Below, in pieces: positions 9,557-18,889 of a DNA stretch of 64,000 bases; positions within the stretch are counted from its first letter, which is position 1; each line of letters begins with the position of its first letter. The position numbers and the translations under genes were made by a program. The notes beneath the pieces were generated by a model. It worked only from the letters and a program-made list of their open reading frames with translations. It searched no databases and was not told where the DNA came from. This DNA is from Scytonematopsis contorta HA4267-MV1 (lineage in GTDB: Bacteria > Cyanobacteriota > Cyanobacteriia > Cyanobacteriales > Nostocaceae): NCBI GenBank assembly GCA_019359035.1, contig JAHHIC010000037.1, positions 62,001-126,000 of the forward strand, given 5' to 3'.

Positions 9557-11143
9557 TCATTGTTTACAGGGTATGCACACAATAAACTCCGTCCCCTCAC
9601 CAGGTGTAGAAAAGCATTGCAATTTACCACCATGTTTTTCGACAATTTTGTAGCTGACTGACATTCCTAAACCTGTACCGGAACCGGGTGGTTTGGTTGT
9701 AAAGAAAGGGTCATAAATTTTGTATTTAACTTCTTCATTTATACCAATGCCATTATCAGCAAAACTAATATATATTTGATTGTTTTTCATACTAGTTTTA
9801 ATTAAAATTTTTCCTTTCGTGGTCAATTTACCAATCGTAAATGACTCTTCTATGGCATCAATAGCATTATCCAAGATATTGACAAAGACTTGATTTAGTT
9901 GTCCTGGATAACATTGTACTAAAGGCAACTCACTATAATTTTTCATTACATCGATAGATATTTCATTATATTTTCCATTCAAAAGATTTTTTAATATCAA
10001 AACTGTGTTATCAATTCCCTGGTGAATATCTACAGTTTTCATTTCTGCTTCATCTAACCGGGAAAAATTACGTAATGATAAAACTGTTTGACGAATACGT
10101 TCGGCTCCTTGAAACATTGATGAAAATATTTTGGGTATGTCTTCTTCTATAAAATCTAAATCAATCATTTTAGTAGCTGCTTGAATTTCTTCTCCTGCGT
10201 GAGGATAATATTTTTGGTAAAGTTTTATTAAATAGAGCAAATCTCTCGCATAATCTTGAGTCGGGTCAATATTTCCATATATAAAGTTGATTGAATTATT
10301 GATTTCATGAGCAATACCACCAACTAATTGTCCTAAAGATGACATTTTTTCAGTTTGAATTAGTTGTCCTTGGGTGCTTGCTAATTCCTCTAAAGCTACT
10401 TCTAATTTCGTTGCTTGTTCTTGGGCTATTGCAGCCAGTTCTCGATATTTTGCCTCAGATTCTACTAGTTGTTTTTGTACTAACTTACGAGCGCTAATAT
10501 CTTCTACAACTTTAATGAGTTCTGAAGGCTTTCCATCATCCGCATATATTGGTGAGACTGTCAAGTTAATCCAAACCTCGCATCCATCTTTATGGATATA
10601 ACGCTTTTCCATTGTATAGTTTGGTATCTCACCTCGCAGCATTTTTCCCTGCAATATCAATTCTTTCTGCAAATCTTCTGGATGAGTAATTTCCTGGAAT
10701 TTTAACCCCAATAATTCTTTTTCTGTATAGCCAATAATATCGAAATATTTGCGATTACTCCTTAAAATACGTCCAGAGATATCAGTATGAGAAATTCCCA
10801 CAGCGGCTTCTGAAAAAATTGCCCTGAACCTTTTTTCATTGGAACGTAATGCAGCTTCTGTTACATTGCGTTCTTGTATTTGAAGTTGTAATTTTTCAAT
10901 TGTCTTTTTCAGTTCGGCTGTTCCTAACTCAACTTGGTATCCCAATATCTCGTTCTCTTGTTTTAAAGCTACCTCTACTTTTCTGCTTTGACGAATATAT
11001 CGCAGGTACAATGGGCTAACACCAATTACTGCCCAACCAAAAAGAGTCATTAAAAACCACAGCAAATTTTCAGACCACAGCATCTCATTCCTTTCAGAAA
11101 TTAATAATTCTGAAGTCAATAAGCTTTGCAATAGCTGCAACAT
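9557..11143 (-). CDS. PAS-domain sensor histidine kinase
   Basis: This is a 528-residue kinase. Residues 27-50 form one membrane segment. A coiled coil follows (about 52-100), then a PAS domain with PAC motif (about 103-222). The histidine box is [13 protein letters not shown] with His279, and the ATPase domain has N-box NQVFVNILDNAIDAIEE, DNGIGI and [20 protein letters not shown]. It should autophosphorylate at His279 in response to a signal sensed by the PAS domain; the signal is unknown. No response regulator is adjacent. A decayed relative lies on each side, so this seems to be the survivor of a small tandem family. ATG 11143 is used; ATG 11083 is possible. Confidence 0.9.
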   Translation of the reverse strand: MLQLLQSLLTSELLISERNEMLWSENLLWFLMTLFGWAVIGVSPLYLRYIRQSRKVEVALKQENEILGYQVELGTAELKKTIEKLQLQIQERNVTEAALRSNEKRFRAIFSEAAVGISHTDISGRILRSNRKYFDIIGYTEKELLGLKFQEITHPEDLQKELILQGKMLRGEIPNYTMEKRYIHKDGCEVWINLTVSPIYADDGKPSELIKVVEDISARKLVQKQLVESEAKYRELAAIAQEQATKLEVALEELASTQGQLIQTEKMSSLGQLVGGIAHEINNSINFIYGNIDPTQDYARDLLYLIKLYQKYYPHAGEEIQAATKMIDLDFIEEDIPKIFSSMFQGAERIRQTVLSLRNFSRLDEAEMKTVDIHQGIDNTVLILKNLLNGKYNEISIDVMKNYSELPLVQCYPGQLNQVFVNILDNAIDAIEESFTIGKLTTKGKILIKTSMKNNQIYISFADNGIGINEEVKYKIYDPFFTTKPPGSGTGLGMSVSYKIVEKHGGKLQCFSTPGEGTEFIVCIPCKQ

Positions 11144-11473
11144 ATTATCTCCTAGGTGCTGTATATCCAGCAGCCGTAAATAATTGCGAATTGCGAATTG
11201 TTAAATTACTGCACCCCGGAAAATTATCGCTGATATTATGAGCGCTTCAGCTAGAAGGAAGAAGCTTCCCCAGAGTAAGTTATGCTTGACCAGCATACTT
11301 GTCTTTAATTTTACTGACTTTAGTTTTATTTTATTTAATTTTTACAAAACTATGCATTTGCGAATTATATTGTAATAATAACCGTTTAATACGATTACAA
11401 GTTTGATGGCTTATTTACAGATACTAAGTAAGTACTAATACTCACCACCACAATAATTAAGCATCGCTTGCTT
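11144..11473. other. Spacer without a gene
   Basis: It contains a few AATTGCG-type units near 11185 and a short hairpin near 11155 (GCTG-GTATATC-CAGC). Nothing else was recognised. Confidence 0.5.
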
Positions 11474-11643
11474 TCATATACAATTAGCTTGGCTGATAGG
11501 AATTTCAATTAAAAATTCTGTTCCTTGTCCCAACTGTGATGTATAGTTCAACATACCTTTATGGTTTTCTACAACTATTTGATAGCTGACAGTTAATCCT
11601 AAGCCAGTTCCACTTCCAACGGGTTTGGTGGTAAAGAAAGGGT
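11474..11643 (-). pseudogene. C-terminal fragment of a third histidine kinase
   Basis: The minus strand reads [37 protein letters not shown] and ends [10 protein letters not shown] then stop at 11474. This is only the G-box end of a histidine kinase ATPase domain and has no start. Upstream sequence is the tail of sbcC. It closely resembles the last 55 residues of the kinase at 9557-11143. Confidence 0.85.
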
Positions 11644-11670
11644 CACGCTTTCTTAAAAATACTTATTTAC

Positions 11671-14600
11671 TTAAATTGACATACGCAGTTGCGAACCACC
11701 AGTAGTTTTATGTACTTCTATGCGAGCTTGAAAAGCTTCTTTGAGGTGAGGCATGTGAGTCACAGTCAAAATACAGGCAAAATCTGGTGAAATAGCATTA
11801 ATCGAGGCAATCAATCGGTCGCAGCCTTCAGCATCCTGGGTACCAAAACCTTCATCAATAATCAGTAATTGCAAAGCAGCACCCGCTCGCTGTGCTAATA
11901 ATTTGGCTAAGGCTAAGCGAATCGCGAAGTTAATTCTAAAAGCTTCTCCCCCAGAGTAAGTTTCATAAGCTCGCGTTCCCTGTGCATCAGCAATCAAAAT
12001 ATCCAAAGTGTCTATCAACTTGGTATTTTTCTTGCTTGGTTTACCATTCCTACCCATCTTTTGGGTAACAAACTGCACATGCAATTGATTTGCGCTTAAA
12101 CGGGAGAGTAGTTGATTAGTCTCAGCTTCCAACTGTGGTAACACATTTTCTATCATCAGTGTTTGGATGCCATTTTTACCAAAAGCTTTTGCCAACTCGT
12201 CGTGAACGCGAAATTGTCGTCGTGACTCAATAAGTTGTTGCTGCTGTTGCTCACCCAAAGCTTGTAAAGTTTCTAAATGCTGTGCGACCTGTTGCAAACG
12301 TCCCAACTTACCTAATTTATCGTCCATTTCTCGACGACGGAGATTCATTTGCATTTCTATTGCTTGAATTTGGGCTGTTGGGTTTCCAGTTGTCTGTAAC
12401 TGTACAACAATACCTTCAATTTGTTGACTCTGTTTTTCTCGCTCAGCCAATCTACCTTGCAACGACTGTTCAATTTGTTGCAATCGGCTAACCAATTGAG
12501 GATAATGCTCCTGCGCTCCTTCTAATTGCTGATAGCGTAATTGCCAAGGAGAAAATTGTCGTACAGCCATGCGGAGTTGGTTGTGCTGGTCGGAATCATA
12601 ATTAATTTCCTGAATTTTTCGCTCCAAAGTAGCAATTTCCTGAGCGCAAACCGAGTCTGTTTGCTCTAATTTTAATCTAGTTTCTAATTGCTCCATTTGT
12701 CTTTCAATTTCTGGCTTTCTTGCAGCCAAAAGTGCTTGACGTTTCAGAGCATCTTTAATCTGTCCTTGACGAATTTCTGCCCAACGCCAACGCTCGACCT
12801 CGCTACGAGCTAAAGCATGATTTTTTTCGTTGTAATCTAATTGTTGCAAATATGCTTCTAGTTGTTGCAATTCACCTTGCACATCAGGAGCATACTCACC
12901 AAATTCTAGTAATTGTTCAAGTTCCTGCTTTTCTTTAGCAACTTGTTGTATTTGTTCTTGAGCATCGCTTGTTGCTTGCAACTGGGCTGCTAATTGCCCC
13001 CTTTGTTCCCGTAAAGTGTCATAAGGTGTTAAACGCTGAGAAATATCGCGATATTCCTGCCGTAAAACCTGAATTTCTCTATCAGAAACAGCCATTTGCT
13101 CTCTAACAACCCAAAGCTGTCCTTGAGTATCCTTACTTTCCACCTCAGTTTTATTCACCACACGGTCCCAGTGATGCTCATCCAAAGGACGCTCACACAA
13201 AGGACAAACAGCATTAGGAATCCGCAGCATTTGCAATTTTTGTTCCAATTCCCCAAGTTGTCGCTCAAACTCTCGCTGCTGTTCTTGCAAACGTTCAATA
13301 AAATGACGCCTTTCCTGTCCTTTTTCCTGTACTCGTTGCAAATAAACCCGTTTTTTCTCTAATTCTTCAATTTGTGTTGCAACATCTGCAACAGCTTGAT
13401 GCAATTGTCCTTGACGTTGAAAAGAACGTTGTAATTGGTTTTCGGTTGATTCCAACTGTTCAAGTCGCGCAACCAAACCGGCTTGTACCTTATCAACCTG
13501 CGACTGTAGCCTAGAGCGTTGTTGCATCATGGGAGAAACTCGCATTTGCAACTCATCAAAATGAGCAAGACGCTGACGAGCTGAACCTAATTGTACCAAA
13601 GCTCCTTCAACTTCCGCTTTTTTACCCAAAGTCTGCTGAATTTCTCGCTCTTGTTGCTGCAAAGCTTCCAGTTGTGCTTCGCCTTGCTGTAATTGTCGTT
13701 CAATTTCGTAAATCTGTTTTGCTAATTTTTGCTGAAGATGTTGACGTTGTGAACAAGCTCGCGTGTATTCTTGAAATTTCGCGCTCATCACTTCTTCTTG
13801 TTCAGTCAAGTTTTGGTACTGAGCAACACCAGCTTTAATTTCTTCTGATTTACTTAACAACCCTTCCAATTGTAACTTTTGATTCTTGATAGCACCTTGT
13901 TCTTGTTGTAAACGTTGACAATCCTCGCTCAAATTCTGGAACTGCTGTCTAACAAAACTCAGTTGGTCTTCCCAATTTTTTCGTTGGTGTTGGACAATCT
14001 GTAAACTTTGTAATTGAATATTGTCAGTTGATTGTAATTCTTGTAACGTCTTAAGTTCTGCTTCTAACTGAGTTTGTTGTACAGTAGTTGCCTCTTGTTG
14101 CATGAGTTGAGCTTTTGTATCAGACAAAGAACGTTCCAACTCATCAGCGCGTCCCTTAAACTGACGAGACAAATCCTTTGCTTTTTCAGACAATCCATCA
14201 TACTGATTTAGCTTTAACAATTCGGCCAAAATCTCTTTACGTTCGCTAGAACGCTTGAGCATAAACTCGTCCGCACGACCTTGACGTAGATAAGCCGAGT
14301 TAATAAACGTATCATAATCCAGCAATATATGTTCTAAAATCAAATCCTGAGTAGCCCTTACCCCTTTGCAAGTAAGAGCGCGGAACCCCGATGGTGTTTC
14401 AACTTGAAATTCTAAAACACTACTACCACCACGCACACGAGTTCTAATAATTCGATAAGTTTGTCCCCTGGTTTCAAAAATAAAATCAACCCGAACTTCT
14501 TTCGACCCAGTATGGATAACATCATCTTCGGCAGCAGCACGACTTTCACCCCAAACAGCCCAGGTGATAGCCTCTAAAAGCGAAGATTTTCCAGCGCCAT

Positions 14601-14697
14601 TTGCACCACAAACACAAGCTGTGTGTAAACCGCGAAAGTCTAAAGTAGCCTCTTGGTAACTGAGGAAATGTTTTAAAGTAAGCTGTACAGGAATCAT
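11671..14697 (-). CDS. sbcC: SbcC, SMC-like nuclease ATPase subunit
   Basis: This is a 1008-residue Rad50/SbcC-type protein. The Walker A is GANGAGKSS at residues 31-39. Two long coiled-coil arms flank a zinc hook CPLC near residue 497. The ABC signature is YSGGEAF near residue 909, and the Walker B LLIIDEGFGTQD follows. With SbcD it would open and trim hairpins and DNA ends, which is relevant in a genome this rich in palindromes. No sbcD is adjacent. Length and architecture are complete. The start at 14697 fits the N-terminal motif MIPVQLTLKHFLSYQ. Confidence 0.93.
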   Translation of the reverse strand: MIPVQLTLKHFLSYQEATLDFRGLHTACVCGANGAGKSSLLEAITWAVWGESRAAAEDDVIHTGSKEVRVDFIFETRGQTYRIIRTRVRGGSSVLEFQVETPSGFRALTCKGVRATQDLILEHILLDYDTFINSAYLRQGRADEFMLKRSSERKEILAELLKLNQYDGLSEKAKDLSRQFKGRADELERSLSDTKAQLMQQEATTVQQTQLEAELKTLQELQSTDNIQLQSLQIVQHQRKNWEDQLSFVRQQFQNLSEDCQRLQQEQGAIKNQKLQLEGLLSKSEEIKAGVAQYQNLTEQEEVMSAKFQEYTRACSQRQHLQQKLAKQIYEIERQLQQGEAQLEALQQQEREIQQTLGKKAEVEGALVQLGSARQRLAHFDELQMRVSPMMQQRSRLQSQVDKVQAGLVARLEQLESTENQLQRSFQRQGQLHQAVADVATQIEELEKKRVYLQRVQEKGQERRHFIERLQEQQREFERQLGELEQKLQMLRIPNAVCPLCERPLDEHHWDRVVNKTEVESKDTQGQLWVVREQMAVSDREIQVLRQEYRDISQRLTPYDTLREQRGQLAAQLQATSDAQEQIQQVAKEKQELEQLLEFGEYAPDVQGELQQLEAYLQQLDYNEKNHALARSEVERWRWAEIRQGQIKDALKRQALLAARKPEIERQMEQLETRLKLEQTDSVCAQEIATLERKIQEINYDSDQHNQLRMAVRQFSPWQLRYQQLEGAQEHYPQLVSRLQQIEQSLQGRLAEREKQSQQIEGIVVQLQTTGNPTAQIQAIEMQMNLRRREMDDKLGKLGRLQQVAQHLETLQALGEQQQQQLIESRRQFRVHDELAKAFGKNGIQTLMIENVLPQLEAETNQLLSRLSANQLHVQFVTQKMGRNGKPSKKNTKLIDTLDILIADAQGTRAYETYSGGEAFRINFAIRLALAKLLAQRAGAALQLLIIDEGFGTQDAEGCDRLIASINAISPDFACILTVTHMPHLKEAFQARIEVHKTTGGSQLRMSI

Positions 14698-14976
14698 TTA
14701 GATATATATTGCACGCCAGATTTTATGAACTAAATAGCTATGAGTACAGATGCACTTTTAGTTAGTTTAGCTATCAAAGATTAATGTTTCTAGTACTTAA
14801 GACTCTAACTTTACAAAAATTAACATTCGATGAAATTATTTTTTAATATTAGAGGGGTCAATTTAAGTTGGTGGGAAAAAAAGAATATGGAATAAAAAGT
14901 AGCATGATACAAGCCGACGTGGCACCATAAAGCGAAGATATTACCCACGGCTACCCACCAGCAAGCTAATGCACCG
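14698..14976. other. Upstream spacer of sbcC
   Basis: The sequence is AT-rich and shows no gene or clear structure before the heptamer array at 14977. Confidence 0.4.
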
Positions 14977-15119
14977 CACTCCCCATTCCCCATTCCCCAT
15001 TCCCAATTCCCAATTCCCAATTCCCCACTCCCCATTCCCAATTCCCAATTCCCCATTCCCAATTCCCAATTCCCCACTCCCAATTCCCAATTCCCCACTC
15101 CCAACTCCCCACTCCCCAA
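14977..15119. repeat. Long CCCCATT/CCCAATT/CCCCACT heptamer array
   Basis: About 20 tandem seven-base units with alternating variants fill this stretch. Its open frames are an artefact of the repeat. Confidence 0.9.
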
Positions 15120-15341
15120 CAGAAGGAACAAATCTAAAAACTTTGCGTCAACTCAGAGTCTTACCTACCATAATTAATTATAGTTAAGAGTAGAAATAGC
15201 CCTAAGAATAATTACAAAAGTGCCATTTTATGCTTATTTATAAGCATCGGGATATAACTATAAGAAGGTTGAAAAATTTCAGAAACAATCTCAGTGGAAC
15301 CACGTCACTGTGGATATAAGAATAAAAAGAGGAAACCTACT

Positions 15342-16019
15342 ATGACTAGCTTTTACCGCTTAAAAACTGGGACTGCAGCCTTAATGGCTATGGCAATTAC
15401 AACTACTGCTACAATACCACTTTTGACCTTAGCACCAGCTTCCGCGCAACGTGTATTTGGGCAATCTAACCGAGTTTCTATTCCCTCTGGTGTAACAATT
15501 CCCTTAACTCATGATAAAGATAAAATAGTAGTTACACCAACCGAAACAGTATCCTTAACATTAAAAGTTGCAACCAATATTATCGACAATAATCGAAACG
15601 TATTAATCCCTCGCGGTTCCGAAGTTATTGGACAATTACGACCAGCAACTAGAAATGGTCAAAAAGGTACTCAATTCTTTGCTAGCGAAATAATTTTCCC
15701 AAACGGAAATCGCCAATCTATCAATGCAAATTCCCGCATAGTTACAAAAACAGAAACCATCTCAAGAGGAGCTGATACTGGTCAAATTTTGACAGACGCG
15801 GCAATAGGTGCAGGTGCGGCTAGCGTAATTGCACTGCTGACAGGTAACCGCAGTATTGAAGTTTTGGAACCAGTGGCTGGAGGAGCCGCCGGTGCAGCAG
15901 CAAGTGTGTTGTTGCGGAAGAAACAACAACAAGTAATTTCCATTGACCCTCAACAAGACTTAAACATTACACTACGCTCTAACTTATTAGTATCTCGCTC
16001 ATCCGGCTTCGAGTACTAA
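15342..16019 (+). CDS. Secreted protein with a domain shared with the SLH protein at 17450
   Basis: This is a 225-residue protein. The start is ATG 15342 behind AAAAGAGGAAA; an in-frame ATG at 15294 has no good ribosome site. A signal peptide ends at APASAQ. The rest (RVSIPSGVTIPLTHDKDKIVV...) matches the C-terminal domain of the S-layer-homology protein at 17450-18697 along its length, including the IP.G..V.G.L.P segment, the Gly/Ala-rich hydrophobic stretch and the ISIDP.QDL.I end. It resembles TrbI/VirB10-like beta domains in pattern, but no conjugation genes are present. The function is unknown. Confidence 0.75.
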   Translation: MTSFYRLKTGTAALMAMAITTTATIPLLTLAPASAQRVFGQSNRVSIPSGVTIPLTHDKDKIVVTPTETVSLTLKVATNIIDNNRNVLIPRGSEVIGQLRPATRNGQKGTQFFASEIIFPNGNRQSINANSRIVTKTETISRGADTGQILTDAAIGAGAASVIALLTGNRSIEVLEPVAGGAAGAAASVLLRKKQQQVISIDPQQDLNITLRSNLLVSRSSGFEY

Positions 16020-16110
16020 AAGCCCTGACTCAATTCCGGTTGTGACTTTAATACATCCCAAAATAACGACTGCCACATCTCGTCAATGTACAGTCGTTAA
16101 TTTTTTTATT

Positions 16111-16165
16111 GTCATCAGTCAATAGTCAACACTCAACACTCAACACTCAACACTCAACACTCAAC
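16111..16165. repeat. CAACACT heptamer array
   Basis: Six or seven tandem CAACACT units lie between the secreted protein and the cNMP-binding gene. Confidence 0.85.
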
Positions 16166-16224
16166 AAAACTCAAAACTCCGATTATCCTAAAAAAGCACT
16201 ACTGAAATTTAAGGGGCACAATTA

Positions 16225-16740
16225 ATGCAAAACGTACTCTACATTTTGGAGGAACTCAACGACGACGATATCGATTGGATGGTAGCTTGCGGCTGTACAG
16301 AAGAAATTCCTACTGGTGCTTTACTTATCCAACAGGGAGAAGAAGTTGATGCGTTGTACTTTGTATTAAGTGGCACATTTACTGTATCTGTATCCACAGG
16401 AGAAGGGCAAGATAAAGAGATAGCGAAGTTATCCACCGGAGATGTAGTGGGAGAAATGTCTTTTGTCGATGCTCGTCCACCTTCTGCAACTGTAACGGCT
16501 ACCAGCAATTCCCTAGTTTTATCAATCTCCCGACAGGAACTAACTGCAAAATTACAATTAGATGTAGGCTTCTCATCAAGGTTTCATCGCGCACTGGTAT
16601 TACTGCTATCTAGTAGGTTGCGCTTAATGATGGGTCAACTTGGAGACGACTCTCCTCGGTTTGAGACAGCTATAAGAGATGACTTGAGTATTGCCAAAGT
16701 TAGATTTGACTGGTTACTAAGACGCCTACGTGGTGGTTAA
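16225..16740 (+). CDS. Cyclic nucleotide-binding domain protein
   Basis: This 171-residue protein is one CAP-type cNMP-binding domain: PTGALLIQQGEEVDALYFVLSGTFTVSV, then GDVVGEMSFVDARPPSATVTA, the phosphate-binding cassette. It is followed by C-terminal helices and has no helix-turn-helix, so it is not a CRP-type regulator. The cassette has Pro where cAMP binders have the invariant Arg before Ser/Thr-Ala, so ordinary cAMP binding is doubtful. It may be a small regulatory or oligomerising protein. The start is ATG 16225 behind AAGGGGC. Confidence 0.8.
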   Translation: MQNVLYILEELNDDDIDWMVACGCTEEIPTGALLIQQGEEVDALYFVLSGTFTVSVSTGEGQDKEIAKLSTGDVVGEMSFVDARPPSATVTATSNSLVLSISRQELTAKLQLDVGFSSRFHRALVLLLSSRLRLMMGQLGDDSPRFETAIRDDLSIAKVRFDWLLRRLRGG

Positions 16741-16897
16741 ATAGAACTGACGCAAATGTGGTAAAAATTTTTTCATCTTTAAGCAACTATTTTATTGGTG
16801 CTGCGTCTTGCTTCATATCAGGTTAATTAGATACTTCTATTATCGCTATTTTTAGTGATAGAGAACAACCAAAAAGGGAGTTAAGAAGTCATTTATA

Positions 16898-16975
16898 AAC
16901 GTAGGATGGGTTAGGCGCATTTGTAATAATTGGTTGGAGGCTCTTTAAGCTACATGAAGCGCCGTAACCCATCAT
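16898..16975. mobile_element. Small inverted-repeat element
   Basis: AGGATGGGTTAGGCGC near the left end is an imperfect inverted copy of GCGCCGTAACCCATC near the right end. There is no coding content. It is probably a palindromic interspersed repeat. Confidence 0.6.
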
Positions 16976-17100
16976 TTACTATGGTCTAAAACTTACTTTA
17001 TAAATCATTTATAAAAAGTGCAAAATAGTAATTCCATTATCTTCACTTTTAATTTCTAACTTCTAGTACCAGAAATCTACCATATTAAAAATATTAAGAC

Positions 17101-17213
17101 GTGACTGTTGACTGTTGGCTGTTGACTGTTGACTGTTGACTGTTGACTGTTGACTGTTGACTGTTGACTGTTGACTGTTGACTGTTGGCTGTTGACTGTT
17201 GATGTTGGCTGTT
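17101..17213. repeat. TTGACTG heptamer array
   Basis: About 15 tandem seven-base units, nearly all TGTTGAC in phase with a few TGTTGGC variants. Confidence 0.92.
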
Positions 17214-17285
17214 GGGTTATCCGAAGCGGACGCTACGCGTTCGCGCAGCGTGCCGCTTCGGCATACGTTCCTCAACCCAACCTAC
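17211..17285. mobile_element. Palindromic element D carrying repeat E
   Basis: The outer ends GTTGGGTTA and CAACCCAAC bracket a long internal palindrome (17221-17261) built from CCGAAGCGGACGCTACGCG and its inverse. A second copy of this element, with only half of the inner palindrome, sits in the nested cluster at 54156-54252. Confidence 0.75.
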
Positions 17286-17449
17286 GAATTTTATAGGAAT
17301 TTTCAAAAGGGTCTAATAGGGATTATTTAATTTTGGTAAAGAAGTGAATAATTGCTACCAATATCTTAAGTGATTGGAAACATTTACATCAACCAATAGT
17401 CTGAATAAATAACAACAATAACTAGACAACTCGAAGAGGATTGGATTCT

Positions 17450-18697
17450 ATGTTTAATAATAATCGTTGGAAATCTGGATGTGCTGCAGCTATGGCTTTG
17501 GGCGTAACTGCAACTACTGCTGGACAACTTTTTTTAGCAGCACCAAGTTACGCTCAAACAGCTAACTTTTATGACGTTTCATCTAACTATTGGGCATCAC
17601 AATTTATTAGAGAACTTGCACGTAGAGATGTGATTGCAGGTTTTCCTGATGGTAGTTTCCGTCCAGAAGAAGCGGTGACTCGCGCTCAATTTGCAGCGAT
17701 GTTAAACAAAGCTTTTCAAACCTCTCCACGACGCAATCCAATTCAGTTTTCAGACGTATCTAATAAATTTTGGGCTTCTCGTGCCATTCAACAAGCCTAT
17801 ATCACTGGCTTTATGTCGGGATATCCCGGCAATCGTTTTGAACCAAGTCAGGCAATTCCTCGTGAGCAAGTTTTAGTTTCTCTTTCCAGTGGTCTAGGAT
17901 ATCGTGCTAGCAGCGATGTAGAAAGCACTTTGGGATTCTATAACGATGCAACTAATATCTCTGGATATGCTCGTACACCTATTGCTGCGGCAACCGAAAA
18001 ACAGATTGTTGTTAACTATCCTAATGTAAATTTCCTCGCACCAAATCGTGTTGCAACACGCGCACAAGTAGCAGCTTTTATTTATCAAGCTTTGGTTAGT
18101 TCTGGTCAAGCTTCTGCTATTAGTTCACCCTATATTGTCGCGATAAAAGATAATAATCCTACTAAACCACTAACTGTTAGAATCCCTACTGGAACTAATA
18201 TTCCTGTTAAATATGACAAAGCAGAAAAAATTCTGGTAACCAAAAACGAAACTGCACCTTTAACTTTAACAGTTGCCCAAAACGTAGTTACGGACAGAGG
18301 GGATATTGTAATTCCTGCTGGAAGTCAAGTTATGGGTAAACTCAAACCAGCTCAAGGTGGCTCCCAATTTGTTGCCGAAAAATTAATTTTAACTAACGGT
18401 CAAGAATACCAAATTGACGCTAAATCTGAAGTTATCTCCAAAACTCAAACAGTCAAAAAAGGTACTAATCTTGGCACAATCGTTAAAAATACAGTCTTAG
18501 GTGCAAGTGCTGCTGCTGCTGTTTCCGCAGTTACCGGTGACCGCGCTATTGCAACTGAAGAAGTTTTAGGTGGTGCTGCAATCGGTGGTTTAATTGGTCT
18601 GTTCTTTGGTAAAAACAGCGTTGACCTAATCGCTATTGACCCAGATACCGATTTACAAATGACCATTGGTCAAGAGTTTGTTGTTTCTTTTAAATAA
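17450..18697 (+). CDS. S-layer homology (SLH) domain protein
   Basis: This is a 415-residue secreted protein. The start is ATG 17450 behind GAAGAGGA; a TTG nine bases upstream is less likely. The signal peptide ends at APSYAQ. Three SLH domains follow at about residues 38-95, 98-155 and 160-215 (FYDVSSNYWASQFIREL, GFPDGSFRPEEAVTRAQFAAM). SLH domains anchor proteins to cell-wall polymers or bridge the outer membrane to the wall. The C-terminal 170 residues are the same domain as in the protein at 15342. No porin barrel is present, so this is not a typical SLH-OprB porin. Confidence 0.85.
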   Translation: MFNNNRWKSGCAAAMALGVTATTAGQLFLAAPSYAQTANFYDVSSNYWASQFIRELARRDVIAGFPDGSFRPEEAVTRAQFAAMLNKAFQTSPRRNPIQFSDVSNKFWASRAIQQAYITGFMSGYPGNRFEPSQAIPREQVLVSLSSGLGYRASSDVESTLGFYNDATNISGYARTPIAAATEKQIVVNYPNVNFLAPNRVATRAQVAAFIYQALVSSGQASAISSPYIVAIKDNNPTKPLTVRIPTGTNIPVKYDKAEKILVTKNETAPLTLTVAQNVVTDRGDIVIPAGSQVMGKLKPAQGGSQFVAEKLILTNGQEYQIDAKSEVISKTQTVKKGTNLGTIVKNTVLGASAAAAVSAVTGDRAIATEEVLGGAAIGGLIGLFFGKNSVDLIAIDPDTDLQMTIGQEFVVSFK

Positions 18698-18706
18698 CCA
18701 ACGAAT

Positions 18707-18885
18707 GACCTAACCCCCCTACCCCCCTTCCCTAATAGGGAAGAGGGGAATTTTTTCTTTTGTTGCCAGTTGGAGAACTCTTAATAGGTTTTTAGGGGGT
18801 TGTAACGAAGTAACGAGCTAAAAAAGCTAAACAAGCTATTTCTTTCCCCCTTCCCTCGTAGGGAAGGGGGTAGGGGGGTTAGGTC
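18707..18885. mobile_element. Inverted-repeat element between convergent genes
   Basis: The ends GACCTAACCCCCCTACCCCC (left) and its inverse (right) form arms of about 43 bp, each with its own TTCCCT-AGGGAA hairpin. The element lies exactly between the SLH gene and the convergent histidine kinase gene and may end transcription from both sides. There is no coding content. Confidence 0.75.
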
Positions 18886-18889
18886 AGTT

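Noticed and set aside
14820-15187. Open frames in the CCCCATT array
   Set aside because: They encode only repeated peptides of the ELGVGNW or FPIPNSQ type and arise from seven-base repeats.
15342-18697. Conjugation (VirB10/TrbI) locus
   Set aside because: Only the domain pattern is similar; no other conjugation gene is present.
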